Positions 36,119 to 44,236 of a DNA stretch of 64,000 bases are shown here, in pieces. The stretch is from Bacteroidaceae bacterium (GTDB lineage Bacteria > Bacteroidota > Bacteroidia > Bacteroidales > Bacteroidaceae). The notes below the pieces were generated by a model. That model searched no databases and was not told the DNA's origin. It saw nothing but the letters and a program-made list of their open reading frames with translations. The number at the start of each line of letters is the position of its first letter. Position 1 is the stretch's first letter. Location: positions 78,286-142,285 of the forward strand of contig JAKSIV010000001.1 in the NCBI GenBank assembly GCA_024398635.1, read 5' to 3'. The position numbers were made by a program, and so were the translations under genes.

Positions 36119-36625
36119 TTATTGATTTTCATTGTTTTTGCAATATTCACGCACGGCTGTCAGCGCGCTGAACAGACGTGATTTAACTGTGCCCTCCGGG
36201 ATGCTGCACACCCGGGCGATCTCTGACAGAGGCAGTTCCTCTTCATATCTTAATAGGAACACCACTTTTTGAGGTTCAGGAAGACGGCCGATGGCACTGC
36301 GCAGCATCTGGTCGCGCTGCTCCTGTTCCAGATGATCGGTCTCTGTTACGGGCTCCTCCTTATCGGCATTATCTACATACTCCATGACGGTCATGCGGCG
36401 GCGGTACTCGTTCTTGAGCATGTTGTATGCGATTGAGAACATCCAGGTGCTGAAAGGCCGTCCTTCATCATAGCTTCCTCTGGCGGACCACAGGCGCATG
36501 AACAGGTCCTGCGTGAGGTCACGGGCCAGTTCACGGTCATAGCCGGTCATGCGCAGGAAGAAACCTTGGGCACGCGGGCCGTGCTCAAGGTAGAGGGTAC
36601 GGAACGTTTCAGCGGTCAATCTCAT
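36119..36625 (-). CDS. ECF RNA polymerase sigma factor, 168 aa
   Basis: Region 2 is clear (FFLRMTGYDRELARDLTQDL; MRLWSARGSYDEGRPFSTWM). Region 4 carries the helix-turn-helix (LPLSEIARVCSIPEGTVKSR). Normal length. It overlaps the upstream exported-protein gene by 17 bases and is followed by a one-pass membrane protein, making a sigma/anti-sigma unit that may respond to the envelope. Confidence 0.92.
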   Translation of the reverse strand: MRLTAETFRTLYLEHGPRAQGFFLRMTGYDRELARDLTQDLFMRLWSARGSYDEGRPFSTWMFSIAYNMLKNEYRRRMTVMEYVDNADKEEPVTETDHLEQEQRDQMLRSAIGRLPEPQKVVFLLRYEEELPLSEIARVCSIPEGTVKSRLFSALTAVREYCKNNENQ

Positions 36626-37820
36626 CGTAGTAATGCTTCAATGTGAATTGATCCTCCTTGCTGTCCGGGTCACAGACGTGCTCCTTGTACATATCCACAA
36701 TGTGAATCATTATCCTGCGCAGTTTGTCATACTCGGACTTGAGCCCTTGAGCCTTGTAATAATCCAGCAAAGACTTGAAGTTGGCAATGTAATTGAGACT
36801 GAGTTTGTAAGCAATCCTGTCAAACGTATCGGCCGAGAATGATTCAAGCAGATAGTCTGTGAGATAGACCGATTCAAAGTTCCTGCGCTTGGCTGCGAGA
36901 TTGTCATACCGGCGGGTGCTGTATCTGTTAATAAGACCTTCTGAGTACAGATGCTCTCTGAAATTCTGATTATTGATTGTGCAGGAGAAATAGACGGTAC
37001 GTCCGGAGTTCTGGGCGATATAGAAAATAAGGTTGTCAAGCCACTGGTTCATCTCTTTCTGATCGCTGAATGTTTCAGGCTCCTCATATGGCTCTATGCC
37101 TAACTGGCGGAATAATGTCTTACGATATTCTGGTTTCCACAGCATGCTCTCGTTTATGACAATACGGTCCTGGAAAAGTCCTTTGCCATACTGTATCATA
37201 AGAGGACTGAAAGTGTCGATGTCGCCCCCCACAAAGAGGATACCGTTTTCCTCCATGCCAGCCAGTGCGTTATAGAAGAATGCTAGGGTGGCATATGAGT
37301 AATCGCCTGATTCATACCATTTTTTAAGGACTCCGGGCATAAGGTCGGTTCTGCCAATCTGAGTCAGGTATATCACATATTGGGGATATAACGGCTCAAA
37401 GTCGGGTCGCATTTGCATCGCCCTGAGCATGTTGTCCTGAAGGTCATCGGGCATATTCTTACGGCTGATGAAATGATTGCACTCATAATCGATGACATAG
37501 CGCGCGTAACTCTCGGGGCGCTCTTTATGAAGCCTGTATGCTATGTCGGTCAGAGCTTTGTCATAAACATCCTGCTCGGCATCATTGAACATCTGATAGT
37601 AACGTGTGGCTGTAAACCAGTAGTACCAGGCATCGTCATTATCGGGATGCTTATTTACCTCTTTCTCCCAAAGAGCGGCTTGGTGGGCATACCACTCCGT
37701 GTCGTATTGGTTCTTGATGAATGACTCTATCTTTTCTGGCTTATCCGTGCGGGTCTGGGCCGATGCTATTGCAGTAACCAGGGCTGCTGCAAGGACTAAT
37801 GGAAGCAATATCTTTTTCAT
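36609..37820 (-). CDS. Exported helical-repeat protein, 403 aa
   Basis: A signal peptide is seen (MKKILLPLVLAAALVTAIASAQ). The body is helical and aromatic with TPR-like stretches (WYYWFTATRYYQMFNDAEQD; RPDFEPLYPQYVIYLTQIGR). No enzyme motif is found. It is co-transcribed with the sigma factor and may be a sensor or target of that system; this is inference from gene order only. Confidence 0.7.
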   Translation of the reverse strand: MKKILLPLVLAAALVTAIASAQTRTDKPEKIESFIKNQYDTEWYAHQAALWEKEVNKHPDNDDAWYYWFTATRYYQMFNDAEQDVYDKALTDIAYRLHKERPESYARYVIDYECNHFISRKNMPDDLQDNMLRAMQMRPDFEPLYPQYVIYLTQIGRTDLMPGVLKKWYESGDYSYATLAFFYNALAGMEENGILFVGGDIDTFSPLMIQYGKGLFQDRIVINESMLWKPEYRKTLFRQLGIEPYEEPETFSDQKEMNQWLDNLIFYIAQNSGRTVYFSCTINNQNFREHLYSEGLINRYSTRRYDNLAAKRRNFESVYLTDYLLESFSADTFDRIAYKLSLNYIANFKSLLDYYKAQGLKSEYDKLRRIMIHIVDMYKEHVCDPDSKEDQFTLKHYYDEIDR

Positions 37821-37887
37821 CTTTTATTCTTTAATGTGATACACTTGTTGTTTTTGAAGCGCTTCACGAATGCATACACGCAAAAAT

Positions 37888-37919
37888 GAAAAAAGTTCGC
37901 CACAGGAGCGAACTTTTTC
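37888..37919. terminator. Bidirectional hairpin upstream of exported-protein gene
   Basis: A perfect stem (GAAAAAAGTTCGC / GCGAACTTTTTC) with a 7-base loop. It ends the minus-strand gene at 37937-38449. Confidence 0.85.
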
Positions 37920-37936
37920 ATTTACGTTAATGGTTT

Positions 37937-38449
37937 TTATTCTTTTTCTTTGATTTGGATTCCGTCCAGCAGTTTCTTGATCTTGTGCTTGAGTTCCTTC
38001 TGCGTCTGACGGTCTCCCTTGCAGAGTTTCTTTATTTCCTTGTTTGACCTCTTTGTGAACTGCCTTTTGAGTTTGTTGAGAGTCTTTTCATCAAATTTCT
38101 TGATCTCCTTGTCTTTCAGCTGGTTAATCATGCCGTCTTCGCCTGAAAGGGTATTGTAGACCACCTGAAAGAACAGGAAAGGCTGGCTGCCTTTAAAATC
38201 AAAATCAAATTTGAGGTTAAGGCTGATGGGATCGGCGCCATCGGCCACTCTTATTGAAAGGTCACTGAGAATATTCTGTACGGACTGAAGTATCTCGTTG
38301 AGATTAAGATTGTCAAAACTTTTGGATATGCTTACTGAATCACCTCTTAATGCGGTATTATTTCTGGCACCTGCAGATTGCGGAATGCAAACCAGAAACA
38401 TAAGCAGAAGTGTTCCAAACACGCTTTTCAAAGTGGCTCTTTGGGTCAT
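37937..38449 (-). CDS. Secreted protein of unknown function, 170 aa
   Basis: An N-terminal signal-like segment (VFGTLLLMFLVCIPQSAGA) precedes a beta-like middle (ISLNLKFDFDFKGSQPFLFF) and a very basic helical C-terminus (KRQFTKRSNKEIKKLCKGD). I do not recognise the family. It stands alone between a terminator and a divergent gene. Confidence 0.6.
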   Translation of the reverse strand: MTQRATLKSVFGTLLLMFLVCIPQSAGARNNTALRGDSVSISKSFDNLNLNEILQSVQNILSDLSIRVADGADPISLNLKFDFDFKGSQPFLFFQVVYNTLSGEDGMINQLKDKEIKKFDEKTLNKLKRQFTKRSNKEIKKLCKGDRQTQKELKHKIKKLLDGIQIKEKE

Positions 38450-38570
38450 ATTGAGATAATTTTAAGGTTTAGTAGTCTGCAAAAAGACGTACAGTACTAT
38501 AAAATGTTATAATAAGTCCGATAAAATTATAAAATTTAGTTGGAAATCCTGCGGTAATGTCCGTATTACC

Positions 38571-38578
38571 TATATTTG
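38571..38578 (+). promoter_or_regulatory. Promoter -7 box for the small ABC operon
   Basis: TATATTTG is a perfect TAnnTTTG box 23 bases upstream of the membrane-protein ATG. No clear -33 TTG is seen at standard spacing. Confidence 0.55.
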
Positions 38579-38600
38579 TATAATCAACAATTACCGAGTA

Positions 38601-38948
38601 ATGACTTTATTGCGCAAAATTCAATTGTCATTCAGATACGGCAGCGGCTATTTTGTCGTTGCCGGTCTGGTGTCATTGTGCGCGTTTGTCATTGTGGGAG
38701 TACATTCGGGTGATACTGAGGGGCTGTCCGAAGGGATATTTATATGCAAGATTTTCAAGATACTCTCAATACCCATTATCCTGTATCTGTTCCGCAAGTT
38801 TGACCGCAGCAGTGCCATATACTTCTGGCTCAATCTTGGTATAAGCAGTGTGGAGTACTATGTCATTCCCATTGTGATAGAGTATATATTTTTCAGGCTG
38901 CTCATTTTTATTGCGCCGCCGTTGTTCACCTTATTGCATTTGAATTGA
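38601..38948 (+). CDS. Small membrane protein paired with an ABC ATPase, 115 aa
   Basis: Four likely membrane segments (FVVAGLVSLCAFVIVGV; IFKILSIPIILYLF; IYFWLNLGISSVEYYV; LLIFIAPPLFTLLHL). It lies 1 base before an ABC ATP-binding gene, so they are probably one unit. It is much smaller than normal ABC permeases and I do not recognise its family. Confidence 0.65.
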   Translation: MTLLRKIQLSFRYGSGYFVVAGLVSLCAFVIVGVHSGDTEGLSEGIFICKIFKILSIPIILYLFRKFDRSSAIYFWLNLGISSVEYYVIPIVIEYIFFRLLIFIAPPLFTLLHLN

Positions 38949-38949
38949 G

Positions 38950-39621
38950 ATGGAGCAGGAGGATGAAAACGGAAAACTGCTGATTGACAGCGTGCAGCTG
39001 CGCTTTGGCGAAAAGGTCATCCTGCAGAGCGCATACGTGACATCTTACAAGGGTAGGGTGACCGGCGTACTGGGACGCAACGGAACCGGTAAATCGTGCC
39101 TGTTCAAGTGCATCATGGGTGGCATCAGGCCGCAGAACAAGTATGTCCGGCTTAACAGTGAGCCACGAACGGATTACGGGCATATAGGCCTTAGGGTAAA
39201 ATATCTGCCGCAGGAACATTTCATTCCGTCGGGCATGACATTGCCGCAGGCTTTTGAGCTTTATGGTGTTGATTATGAGGGCCTGGTCCGGTTTGCGGAG
39301 CAGTTTGACTGTTTCAGGAATGTTAAGGTAAAGACCCTGTCGGGTGGAGAATGCCGTCTGGCGGAACTCTATCTGGTCCTCCATTCGGATGCCGAGTTCT
39401 GCATACTCGATGAGCCATTTTCAAATATAGCTCCAGTTTACGATGAGAAGATCCGTGCCCTGATCAATGAGCAGAAGGCAAACAAGGGCATCATTATAAC
39501 AGACCACATCTACGAGGAGATACTAAAGGTCGCCGATGACCTGTATCTCCTTCGTGATGGGTTTACTTATCTGATTCACTCCCGCGACGATCTGGTTCGT
39601 CTGGGGTACATCTTAGCTTAA
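38950..39621 (+). CDS. ABC-type ATP-binding protein, 223 aa
   Basis: Walker A GRNGTGKSC, Q-loop VKYLPQEHF, signature LSGGECRLAEL, Walker B FCILDEPF and switch His in IIITDHIYEEI are all present, so it should hydrolyse ATP. No full-size permease is nearby; only a 115-aa membrane protein precedes it. Substrate unknown. It could instead be an immunity or exporter module for a small peptide. Confidence 0.85.
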   Translation: MEQEDENGKLLIDSVQLRFGEKVILQSAYVTSYKGRVTGVLGRNGTGKSCLFKCIMGGIRPQNKYVRLNSEPRTDYGHIGLRVKYLPQEHFIPSGMTLPQAFELYGVDYEGLVRFAEQFDCFRNVKVKTLSGGECRLAELYLVLHSDAEFCILDEPFSNIAPVYDEKIRALINEQKANKGIIITDHIYEEILKVADDLYLLRDGFTYLIHSRDDLVRLGYILA

Positions 39622-39667
39622 TCTGTATACAATCTTTGTATTTCACATGAAATAATTGTAAAAGAGG

Positions 39668-39698
39668 TTGCAATTCGGTGGTGTTTTGGTTATATTTG
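39668..39698 (+). promoter_or_regulatory. Promoter of the antitoxin operon
   Basis: TTG, 20 bases, TATATTTG: both Bacteroides promoter elements match. The -7 box lies 18 bases upstream of the antitoxin ATG, leaving a very short leader. Confidence 0.7.
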
Positions 39699-39716
39699 CG
39701 ACCAAACACTATCGAT

Positions 39717-40031
39717 ATGGGACAGACAGCTTTTACAGTCCGTATGGACTCAGACGTAAAGAAACAGTTTGATGAGCTCTGCAAGGATTTTGGCATGAGT
39801 TCAAATACGGCATTCAATGTCTTTGCCAGAGCGGTTATCAAGAAGCAAAGGATTCCGTTTGAAGTGGAGTCTGAGCGTGAAGCAAAACTACGTCAAGCAC
39901 GAGAGGCATTCGAGCGAATAGAAAAGTATAAGGCTGAACATGATTTGCCTGAATTGACAATGGAAGAGATAGATGAAGAGATAAGAAAATATCGTGAAGA
40001 ACGCCGTCAGAAAAAGAATAACAACCAATAA
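39717..40031 (+). CDS. RelB/DinJ-type antitoxin, 104 aa
   Basis: The N-terminal ribbon-helix-helix domain is clear (MGQTAFTVRMDSDVKKQFDE; FGMSSNTAFNVFARAVI). The charged C-terminal tail (LPELTMEEIDEEIRKYREER) would wrap the toxin. The start was set at the MGQTAF methionine, just after a perfect promoter. The next gene begins 1 base after its stop, but that gene is not an intact toxin. Confidence 0.85.
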   Translation: MGQTAFTVRMDSDVKKQFDELCKDFGMSSNTAFNVFARAVIKKQRIPFEVESEREAKLRQAREAFERIEKYKAEHDLPELTMEEIDEEIRKYREERRQKKNNNQ

Positions 40032-40032
40032 T

Positions 40033-40374
40033 ATGAAATACTACGCCGTAATTGATACTAATGTCCTTGTTTCTTACCTATTGACAAGAAGAAACGATTC
40101 GTCAGTAGCTTTAGTTATTCCCAAGAATGGTCATGTGGTTTCACCAGCGGAAATGCTTCAGATAATCCATCTGGCTGAAAGTAAAGGAAATACTGTCTGT
40201 GAACCTCCAATGGAATATGTGTCTGAAAAAAAGAGACAGATTATTGAGAAAGGTTGGCAGGCTATTGAAAAGATAAGGCTTTGTGCAGAACAAAACGGCC
40301 TATCAGATCTGCCTCTTGAAAGCATAAACCAGATTATCCGCGAGTATAGGGCGGAACGGAAGAAACAGATATAA
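40033..40374 (+). CDS. Chimeric PIN-toxin start fused to antitoxin-like tail, 113 aa
   Basis: Residues 1-29 (MKYYAVIDTNVLVSYLLTRR) are the first strand and helix of a PIN-domain RNase, including the first catalytic Asp. The rest of the PIN fold is missing. From about residue 30 the sequence (LVIPKNGHVVSPAEMLQIIH) resembles RelB-like antitoxin material, ending in an antitoxin-type tail (LSDLPLESINQIIREYRAER) much like the end of the upstream gene (LPELTMEEIDEEIRKYREER). It is probably inactive as a nuclease. A deletion fusing a toxin start to a second antitoxin end would explain it. Confidence 0.6.
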   Translation: MKYYAVIDTNVLVSYLLTRRNDSSVALVIPKNGHVVSPAEMLQIIHLAESKGNTVCEPPMEYVSEKKRQIIEKGWQAIEKIRLCAEQNGLSDLPLESINQIIREYRAERKKQI

Positions 40375-40386
40375 ACAACAATTATT

Positions 40387-40453
40387 GCCAAAGTGTCCCA
40401 CGCCAACCTATCTCACATGGCTTGTGAGTTGGTTCGTTGTGGGACACTTTGGC
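40387..40453. repeat. Palindromic repeat, single unit (GTGTCCCAC family)
   Basis: The 15-base arms GCCAAAGTGTCCCAC and their exact complement are 37 bases apart. The loop holds an inner inverted pair (CTCAC/GTGAG). It shares its arms with the double element at 35611-35753. It lies between the convergent toxin-antitoxin and BlaR1-type genes, where it could also act as a terminator. Confidence 0.85.
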
Positions 40454-40467
40454 GAAAGAACGGGAGG

Positions 40468-41988
40468 TTATTTGGCTGCCTGAGTTCCGTTTAGGTAGAC
40501 TCTGATACCGTTTTTGGTGTCAATTGTGAGGTTGCCGTCCTCGTCAATGATCTTTGTCGCATTGCTGGCGGGTTCTGCATGCTCCGTTTTGTTTGGATTC
40601 AGTTCCTCACCATTGACCAGAACTCTGTTGACTTTCTTTCCGTTGACCGTGATATTTCCATCATTGTCAATTTCTACGCCGGGTATGTTTCGTATCACCT
40701 CTTCAATATTCGCGTCATCAGAAAGGGAGAAACTGATACTCGCTTTTGCAACGTCATTAAGTCTCGGGTCATTGGCATCGGTTTTAAACATACCACTGCT
40801 TATGGACATACTCTTCCTGCCGTCGGAGATCGTGCTATATATCGTATCGGTATAAGATACATACTCCTTATCTTTGGTATAATTCATACGAATGGTATGA
40901 TCAGGGATCTTGGAGTCTTTATTTTCATATACTGTCTTTCCGTCCATCAGCACTTTCGAAACAAGCTTGCCGTTGACGGTAATGTTGCCATCCTCATCAA
41001 ACTGTACTCCAGGTAAAGATTTGATAAGATCGTAGTTGAGCGTTCCCGTAAACTCCAGTGAGTCTTGATTAAGAGTGACCTTGGCGACCGTCACTTTGGG
41101 GCTTTGGTCCGCCTGGTTGTCATTGTACACGTAATTGACCTTAGTTTGGGCATTGAGAGCCAGTGAAATGCAAACTAAGGGGAGAAGATAGAGTGCTCTG
41201 AGCAGACTCCTTCTGGTTGTTCTTTCCTTTTCCATCATAAAAATTCTGTTTTTTAAAATACTGTGATTGAAATTATTAGCTATTGTGTATCCGTTCATTG
41301 CGGCCGCTTTGCTTATGAGCAGATACTGATAACTGCGTAAGTCGGTGCCGGCGCGCAGTACGGTGTCATCGGCCTCATATTCATGGACGGCGCGCAGGTC
41401 AATGCGCAGCATCCAGATGGCGGGGTTGAACCACTGTATGGCGGCTATGATATCGGTAATTAGTACGTCAATCGAATGACGGAGTGCCACATGGGCTTTC
41501 TCATGGCGTATGATTGCACTTTCGTTGTTGTTCCAATCGGCCTCGGAAATTACAATGTGTCCCATCCAGCTGAATGATGCGGCATTGCCGGGCATAATGT
41601 ACACAACGGTGCCATCGGCCAAAACCTCTTTACGTGCGTCCTTTATAATATTGCGTACGCGAAGGACCGATGCTATTACTCTGGCCAGTACAAAGACTAC
41701 GCCTGCGGTATAGACTGCCATGAGTGCGATGTGCCACCAGGGCGTGGATGGCTGGGCAGGAGTGCTTGAGACGGCTTGCATGAGTTGGGTCATCGGCATA
41801 GGCAGTACCTCTGTCTTGTGGATTGTAACAATGCAAACAGGGAGAAGAAATGATAGCAAAGCCGTACTCAAGAGCACAATCCTGTTGAGTCTGTGCCATG
41901 TATCCTTGATAAGGAACAGACGATAGAATATGTAGAAGACGGCCATTATGACCGCAACTTTCAATTGGTAGGTAAGGAAGGTGATCAT
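40468..41988 (-). CDS. BlaR1-like M56 membrane metallopeptidase, 506 aa
   Basis: Membrane segments lie in the first 280 residues, with the zinc site RHEKAH (HExxH) near residue 170, as in BlaR1/MecR1 sensors that cleave their repressor. The outer C-terminal part carries repeated motifs: LPGVQFDEDGNITVNGKLV, IPGVEIDNDGNITVNGKKV and IIDEDGNLTIDTKNG. Similar motifs occur in Bacteroidales TonB-dependent outer-membrane proteins. No penicillin-binding domain is seen, so the signal is probably not a beta-lactam. It overlaps the repressor gene by 4 bases. Confidence 0.88.
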   Translation of the reverse strand: MITFLTYQLKVAVIMAVFYIFYRLFLIKDTWHRLNRIVLLSTALLSFLLPVCIVTIHKTEVLPMPMTQLMQAVSSTPAQPSTPWWHIALMAVYTAGVVFVLARVIASVLRVRNIIKDARKEVLADGTVVYIMPGNAASFSWMGHIVISEADWNNNESAIIRHEKAHVALRHSIDVLITDIIAAIQWFNPAIWMLRIDLRAVHEYEADDTVLRAGTDLRSYQYLLISKAAAMNGYTIANNFNHSILKNRIFMMEKERTTRRSLLRALYLLPLVCISLALNAQTKVNYVYNDNQADQSPKVTVAKVTLNQDSLEFTGTLNYDLIKSLPGVQFDEDGNITVNGKLVSKVLMDGKTVYENKDSKIPDHTIRMNYTKDKEYVSYTDTIYSTISDGRKSMSISSGMFKTDANDPRLNDVAKASISFSLSDDANIEEVIRNIPGVEIDNDGNITVNGKKVNRVLVNGEELNPNKTEHAEPASNATKIIDEDGNLTIDTKNGIRVYLNGTQAAK

Positions 41989-42359
41989 TTTTGTTTCTTT
42001 TCCAGGTGTGAGATAAGTTCCTTGAGTTCATCGACCGATACCTTGCCGTCACCCACAAATGCCGATACCGCATTCAGGTATGACCCAAAGTAGTTGCCTA
42101 TGAAACCGCCCATGGAGAACCTGCTGTACTCCTGACGGCTTATGATGGGGAAGTACTGATAGGTGGGGCCGTATGCCTTGTGATCCAGGAATCCGTCCTG
42201 CTCCAGCTCACGCACCTGTGTGGAGAGCGTGTTGAAATGGGGCTGAGGCTCGGGGTAGAGCTCGCGGAGTTCACGTACAAAGAGTGCTCCCTTATCCCAG
42301 AAGTGATTCATTATCACCTCTTTCTTCTCACTTAGCTTGGTTATCTCTGTATTACTCAT
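41985..42359 (-). CDS. BlaI/MecI-type repressor, 124 aa
   Basis: A winged-helix repressor with the family features ELRELYPEPQPHFNTLSTQV (recognition helix region) and a dimerisation C-terminus (GDGKVSVDELKELISHLEKK). It probably represses its own operon through palindromes upstream and is removed by the M56 protease encoded next. Confidence 0.9.
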   Translation of the reverse strand: MSNTEITKLSEKKEVIMNHFWDKGALFVRELRELYPEPQPHFNTLSTQVRELEQDGFLDHKAYGPTYQYFPIISRQEYSRFSMGGFIGNYFGSYLNAVSAFVGDGKVSVDELKELISHLEKKQK

Positions 42360-42367
42360 AATCCTTT

Positions 42368-42408
42368 GTAACTAGTGACGATGCAAATGTAACTACTAAA
42401 ATAGTTAC
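42368..42408 (-). promoter_or_regulatory. Promoter and operators of the BlaI-type operon
   Basis: The minus strand has the -7 box TACATTTG (42384-42391). Just upstream is GTAACTACTAAAATAGTTAC (42389-42408), a perfect 7-base inverted repeat with a 6-base gap. A second dyad, GTAACTAGTGAC (42368-42379), lies at the transcript start. Two operators flanking the -7 box fit autorepression by the BlaI-like protein. Confidence 0.7.
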
Positions 42409-42491
42409 TCAACGATTTGTTTAGTTAATTAATGCAAAACGCAAAATGAACGCCGATATCATATCGACGTTATTATGTGGAAACTGATGTG

Positions 42492-43088
42492 TTAGAGCGT
42501 CTTATTGATGCTGGAAATGTAATCCAGGACATCGTCACGGCCCGATTTATCGAGCGATGAGGTAATGAAGTGGGGGGGTAGTTCCTCCCACTGCTCTTTC
42601 AGGGTGTCAAAGAACTTCTTTACGTTCTCAGTCAGTCGGCCGCGGCCCAGCTTATCGGCCTTGGTAAAGATAATGCCAAACGGAACGGCGTTCTCGCCAA
42701 GCCACTCTATGAATTCAAGGTCTATCTTCTGGGGTTCCAAGCGGCTGTCAATCAGTACAAACAGTGACGTCAGCTGGGGGCGCTCCAGGATGTAGTCGTT
42801 GATGATGCGGGTAAGTTGCTCCTGCTGGCTTTTGCCGCGTTTGGCGTAACCGTAACCGGGCAGATCCACAAGGTACCAGTTCTTATTGATAAGGAAATGG
42901 TTGATAAGTAGGGTCTTACCGGGTGTGGCCGATGTCATGGCCAGGCCCTTGCGGTTAGTCAGCATGTTGATGAGGCTTGACTTGCCCACGTTGGAGCGGC
43001 CTATGAATGCGTACTCTGGCATGTCATGCTGCGGGCACTTGCTCACGTCGGTGTTGCTGATTATGAATTCGGCGCTCTTAATCTCCAT
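42492..43088 (-). CDS. engB: Ribosome-biogenesis GTPase EngB/YsxC, 198 aa
   Basis: G motifs are intact: [15 protein letters not shown] (G2), [11 protein letters not shown] and TKADKLGR. Normal length for this GTPase of 50S assembly. The MEIKSAEFI start was chosen; an ATG 8 codons upstream would fall in the promoter region. Divergent from recR. Confidence 0.95.
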   Translation of the reverse strand: MEIKSAEFIISNTDVSKCPQHDMPEYAFIGRSNVGKSSLINMLTNRKGLAMTSATPGKTLLINHFLINKNWYLVDLPGYGYAKRGKSQQEQLTRIINDYILERPQLTSLFVLIDSRLEPQKIDLEFIEWLGENAVPFGIIFTKADKLGRGRLTENVKKFFDTLKEQWEELPPHFITSSLDKSGRDDVLDYISSINKTL

Positions 43089-43109
43089 TTCCAAAAGTGT
43101 TTTATGGTG

Positions 43110-43146
43110 CAAAAGTAGTCAAATTAGGTGTAAAATGCTAAATTTG
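43110..43146. promoter_or_regulatory. Back-to-back promoters for engB and recR
   Basis: On the minus strand TACTTTTG (43110-43117) lies upstream of engB. On the plus strand TAAATTTG (43139-43146) lies 20 bases before the recR ATG. Both match TAnnTTTG; the -33 parts are weak and overlap. Confidence 0.55.
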
Positions 43147-43165
43147 CACCACATCAGAACTGTAT

Positions 43166-43774
43166 ATGAATAAGGAATATCCGTCATCGGCTTTGGAAAG
43201 GGCAGTGGGTGAGTTTGCCAAACTGCCCGGCATCGGCCGTAAGACTGCGCTGCGTCTCGTACTGCATATGCTTTCAAGACCCGATGAGGAGGTGGGTACG
43301 TTCGGGAAGGTGTTCTCAACGCTCAAGCAGGATATCCATTACTGCAAGGTGTGCCATAACATATCGGATACTGATGTTTGCGATATCTGCGCCAACCCCA
43401 AGCGTGACGGGAAACTGCTTTGTGTGGTGGAGAACGTGCAGGATGTGCTGGCCATAGAGAGTACGATGCAGTACAACGGCCTGTATCACGTGCTGGGCGG
43501 CATCATTTCGCCGATGGACGGCATCGGACCACAGGATCTGCAGATTGCCAGTCTGGTGGAGCGTGTGCAGGAGGGCGGTATCGATGAGGTGATATTGGCA
43601 TTGAGTCCCACCATGGAGGGTGATACCACAAACTTCTTCATCTCGCGCAAGCTTCAGCCGATGGGTGTCAAGCTGAGCGTGATTGCACGCGGCGTGGCTG
43701 TGGGTAATAATCTGGAGTATGCCGATGAGGTCTCTTTGGGACGTTCAATTGTGGATCGCATACCTTTTCAATGA
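43166..43774 (+). CDS. recR: Recombination mediator RecR, 202 aa
   Basis: Helix-hairpin-helix ([20 protein letters not shown]), four-cysteine zinc finger ([16 protein letters not shown]) and Toprim domain ([14 protein letters not shown]) are all in order and the length is normal. It acts with RecO/RecF to load RecA on gapped DNA. Confidence 0.96.
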   Translation: MNKEYPSSALERAVGEFAKLPGIGRKTALRLVLHMLSRPDEEVGTFGKVFSTLKQDIHYCKVCHNISDTDVCDICANPKRDGKLLCVVENVQDVLAIESTMQYNGLYHVLGGIISPMDGIGPQDLQIASLVERVQEGGIDEVILALSPTMEGDTTNFFISRKLQPMGVKLSVIARGVAVGNNLEYADEVSLGRSIVDRIPFQ

Positions 43775-43792
43775 TTGATAAAGCTTAGAGAT

Positions 43793-44233
43793 ATGAATAC
43801 AAAGAAAATGGCTGTAAAGCTGATGATTGCATGGTGCTCCATCTATATAGTTGCCGGAATCACTGCACTTCTGTTTGAATTCGGACCGCTTAGCGGTATT
43901 GCCGTGACCCAGCCCAAGACGATATATGTGCTTGAGGTGATCGGCGTTCTGGCATCGCTGGCACTCATTCCGCTGGCTTTGCGCGGATTCAAGAGGATGG
44001 TGGACCGTTTGGATGAGAAAGAATACCCGGAGGATAAGATAGAGAGAATCTATATGTTATGCTCGATGCTCCGTATTGAGGCGTTCTTCCTTGTGGTGGA
44101 ATTCGGAGTGGTGCTGTACTACATCCTCAACGATACCATCGGCCTTTACATAGCAGCCATTGCAGCGATCTGCTCTATGTTCACCATTCCTACAAAGGCC
44201 GGAATTGAGCACGAGACGGGTTATTACGATTGA
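43793..44233 (+). CDS. Four-helix membrane protein, 146 aa
   Basis: Hydrophobic segments lie near residues 6-25, 45-65, 90-110 and 115-135 (IAWCSIYIVAGITALLF; VIGVLASLALIPLALRGF; AFFLVVEFGVVLYYIL; GLYIAAIAAICSMFTI). The function is not recognised. The MNTKKMAV ATG was chosen, 18 bases after recR; the glycosyltransferase gene begins 3 bases after its stop, so it belongs to the recR-GNAT operon. Confidence 0.7.
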   Translation: MNTKKMAVKLMIAWCSIYIVAGITALLFEFGPLSGIAVTQPKTIYVLEVIGVLASLALIPLALRGFKRMVDRLDEKEYPEDKIERIYMLCSMLRIEAFFLVVEFGVVLYYILNDTIGLYIAAIAAICSMFTIPTKAGIEHETGYYD

Positions 44234-44236
44234 TAT

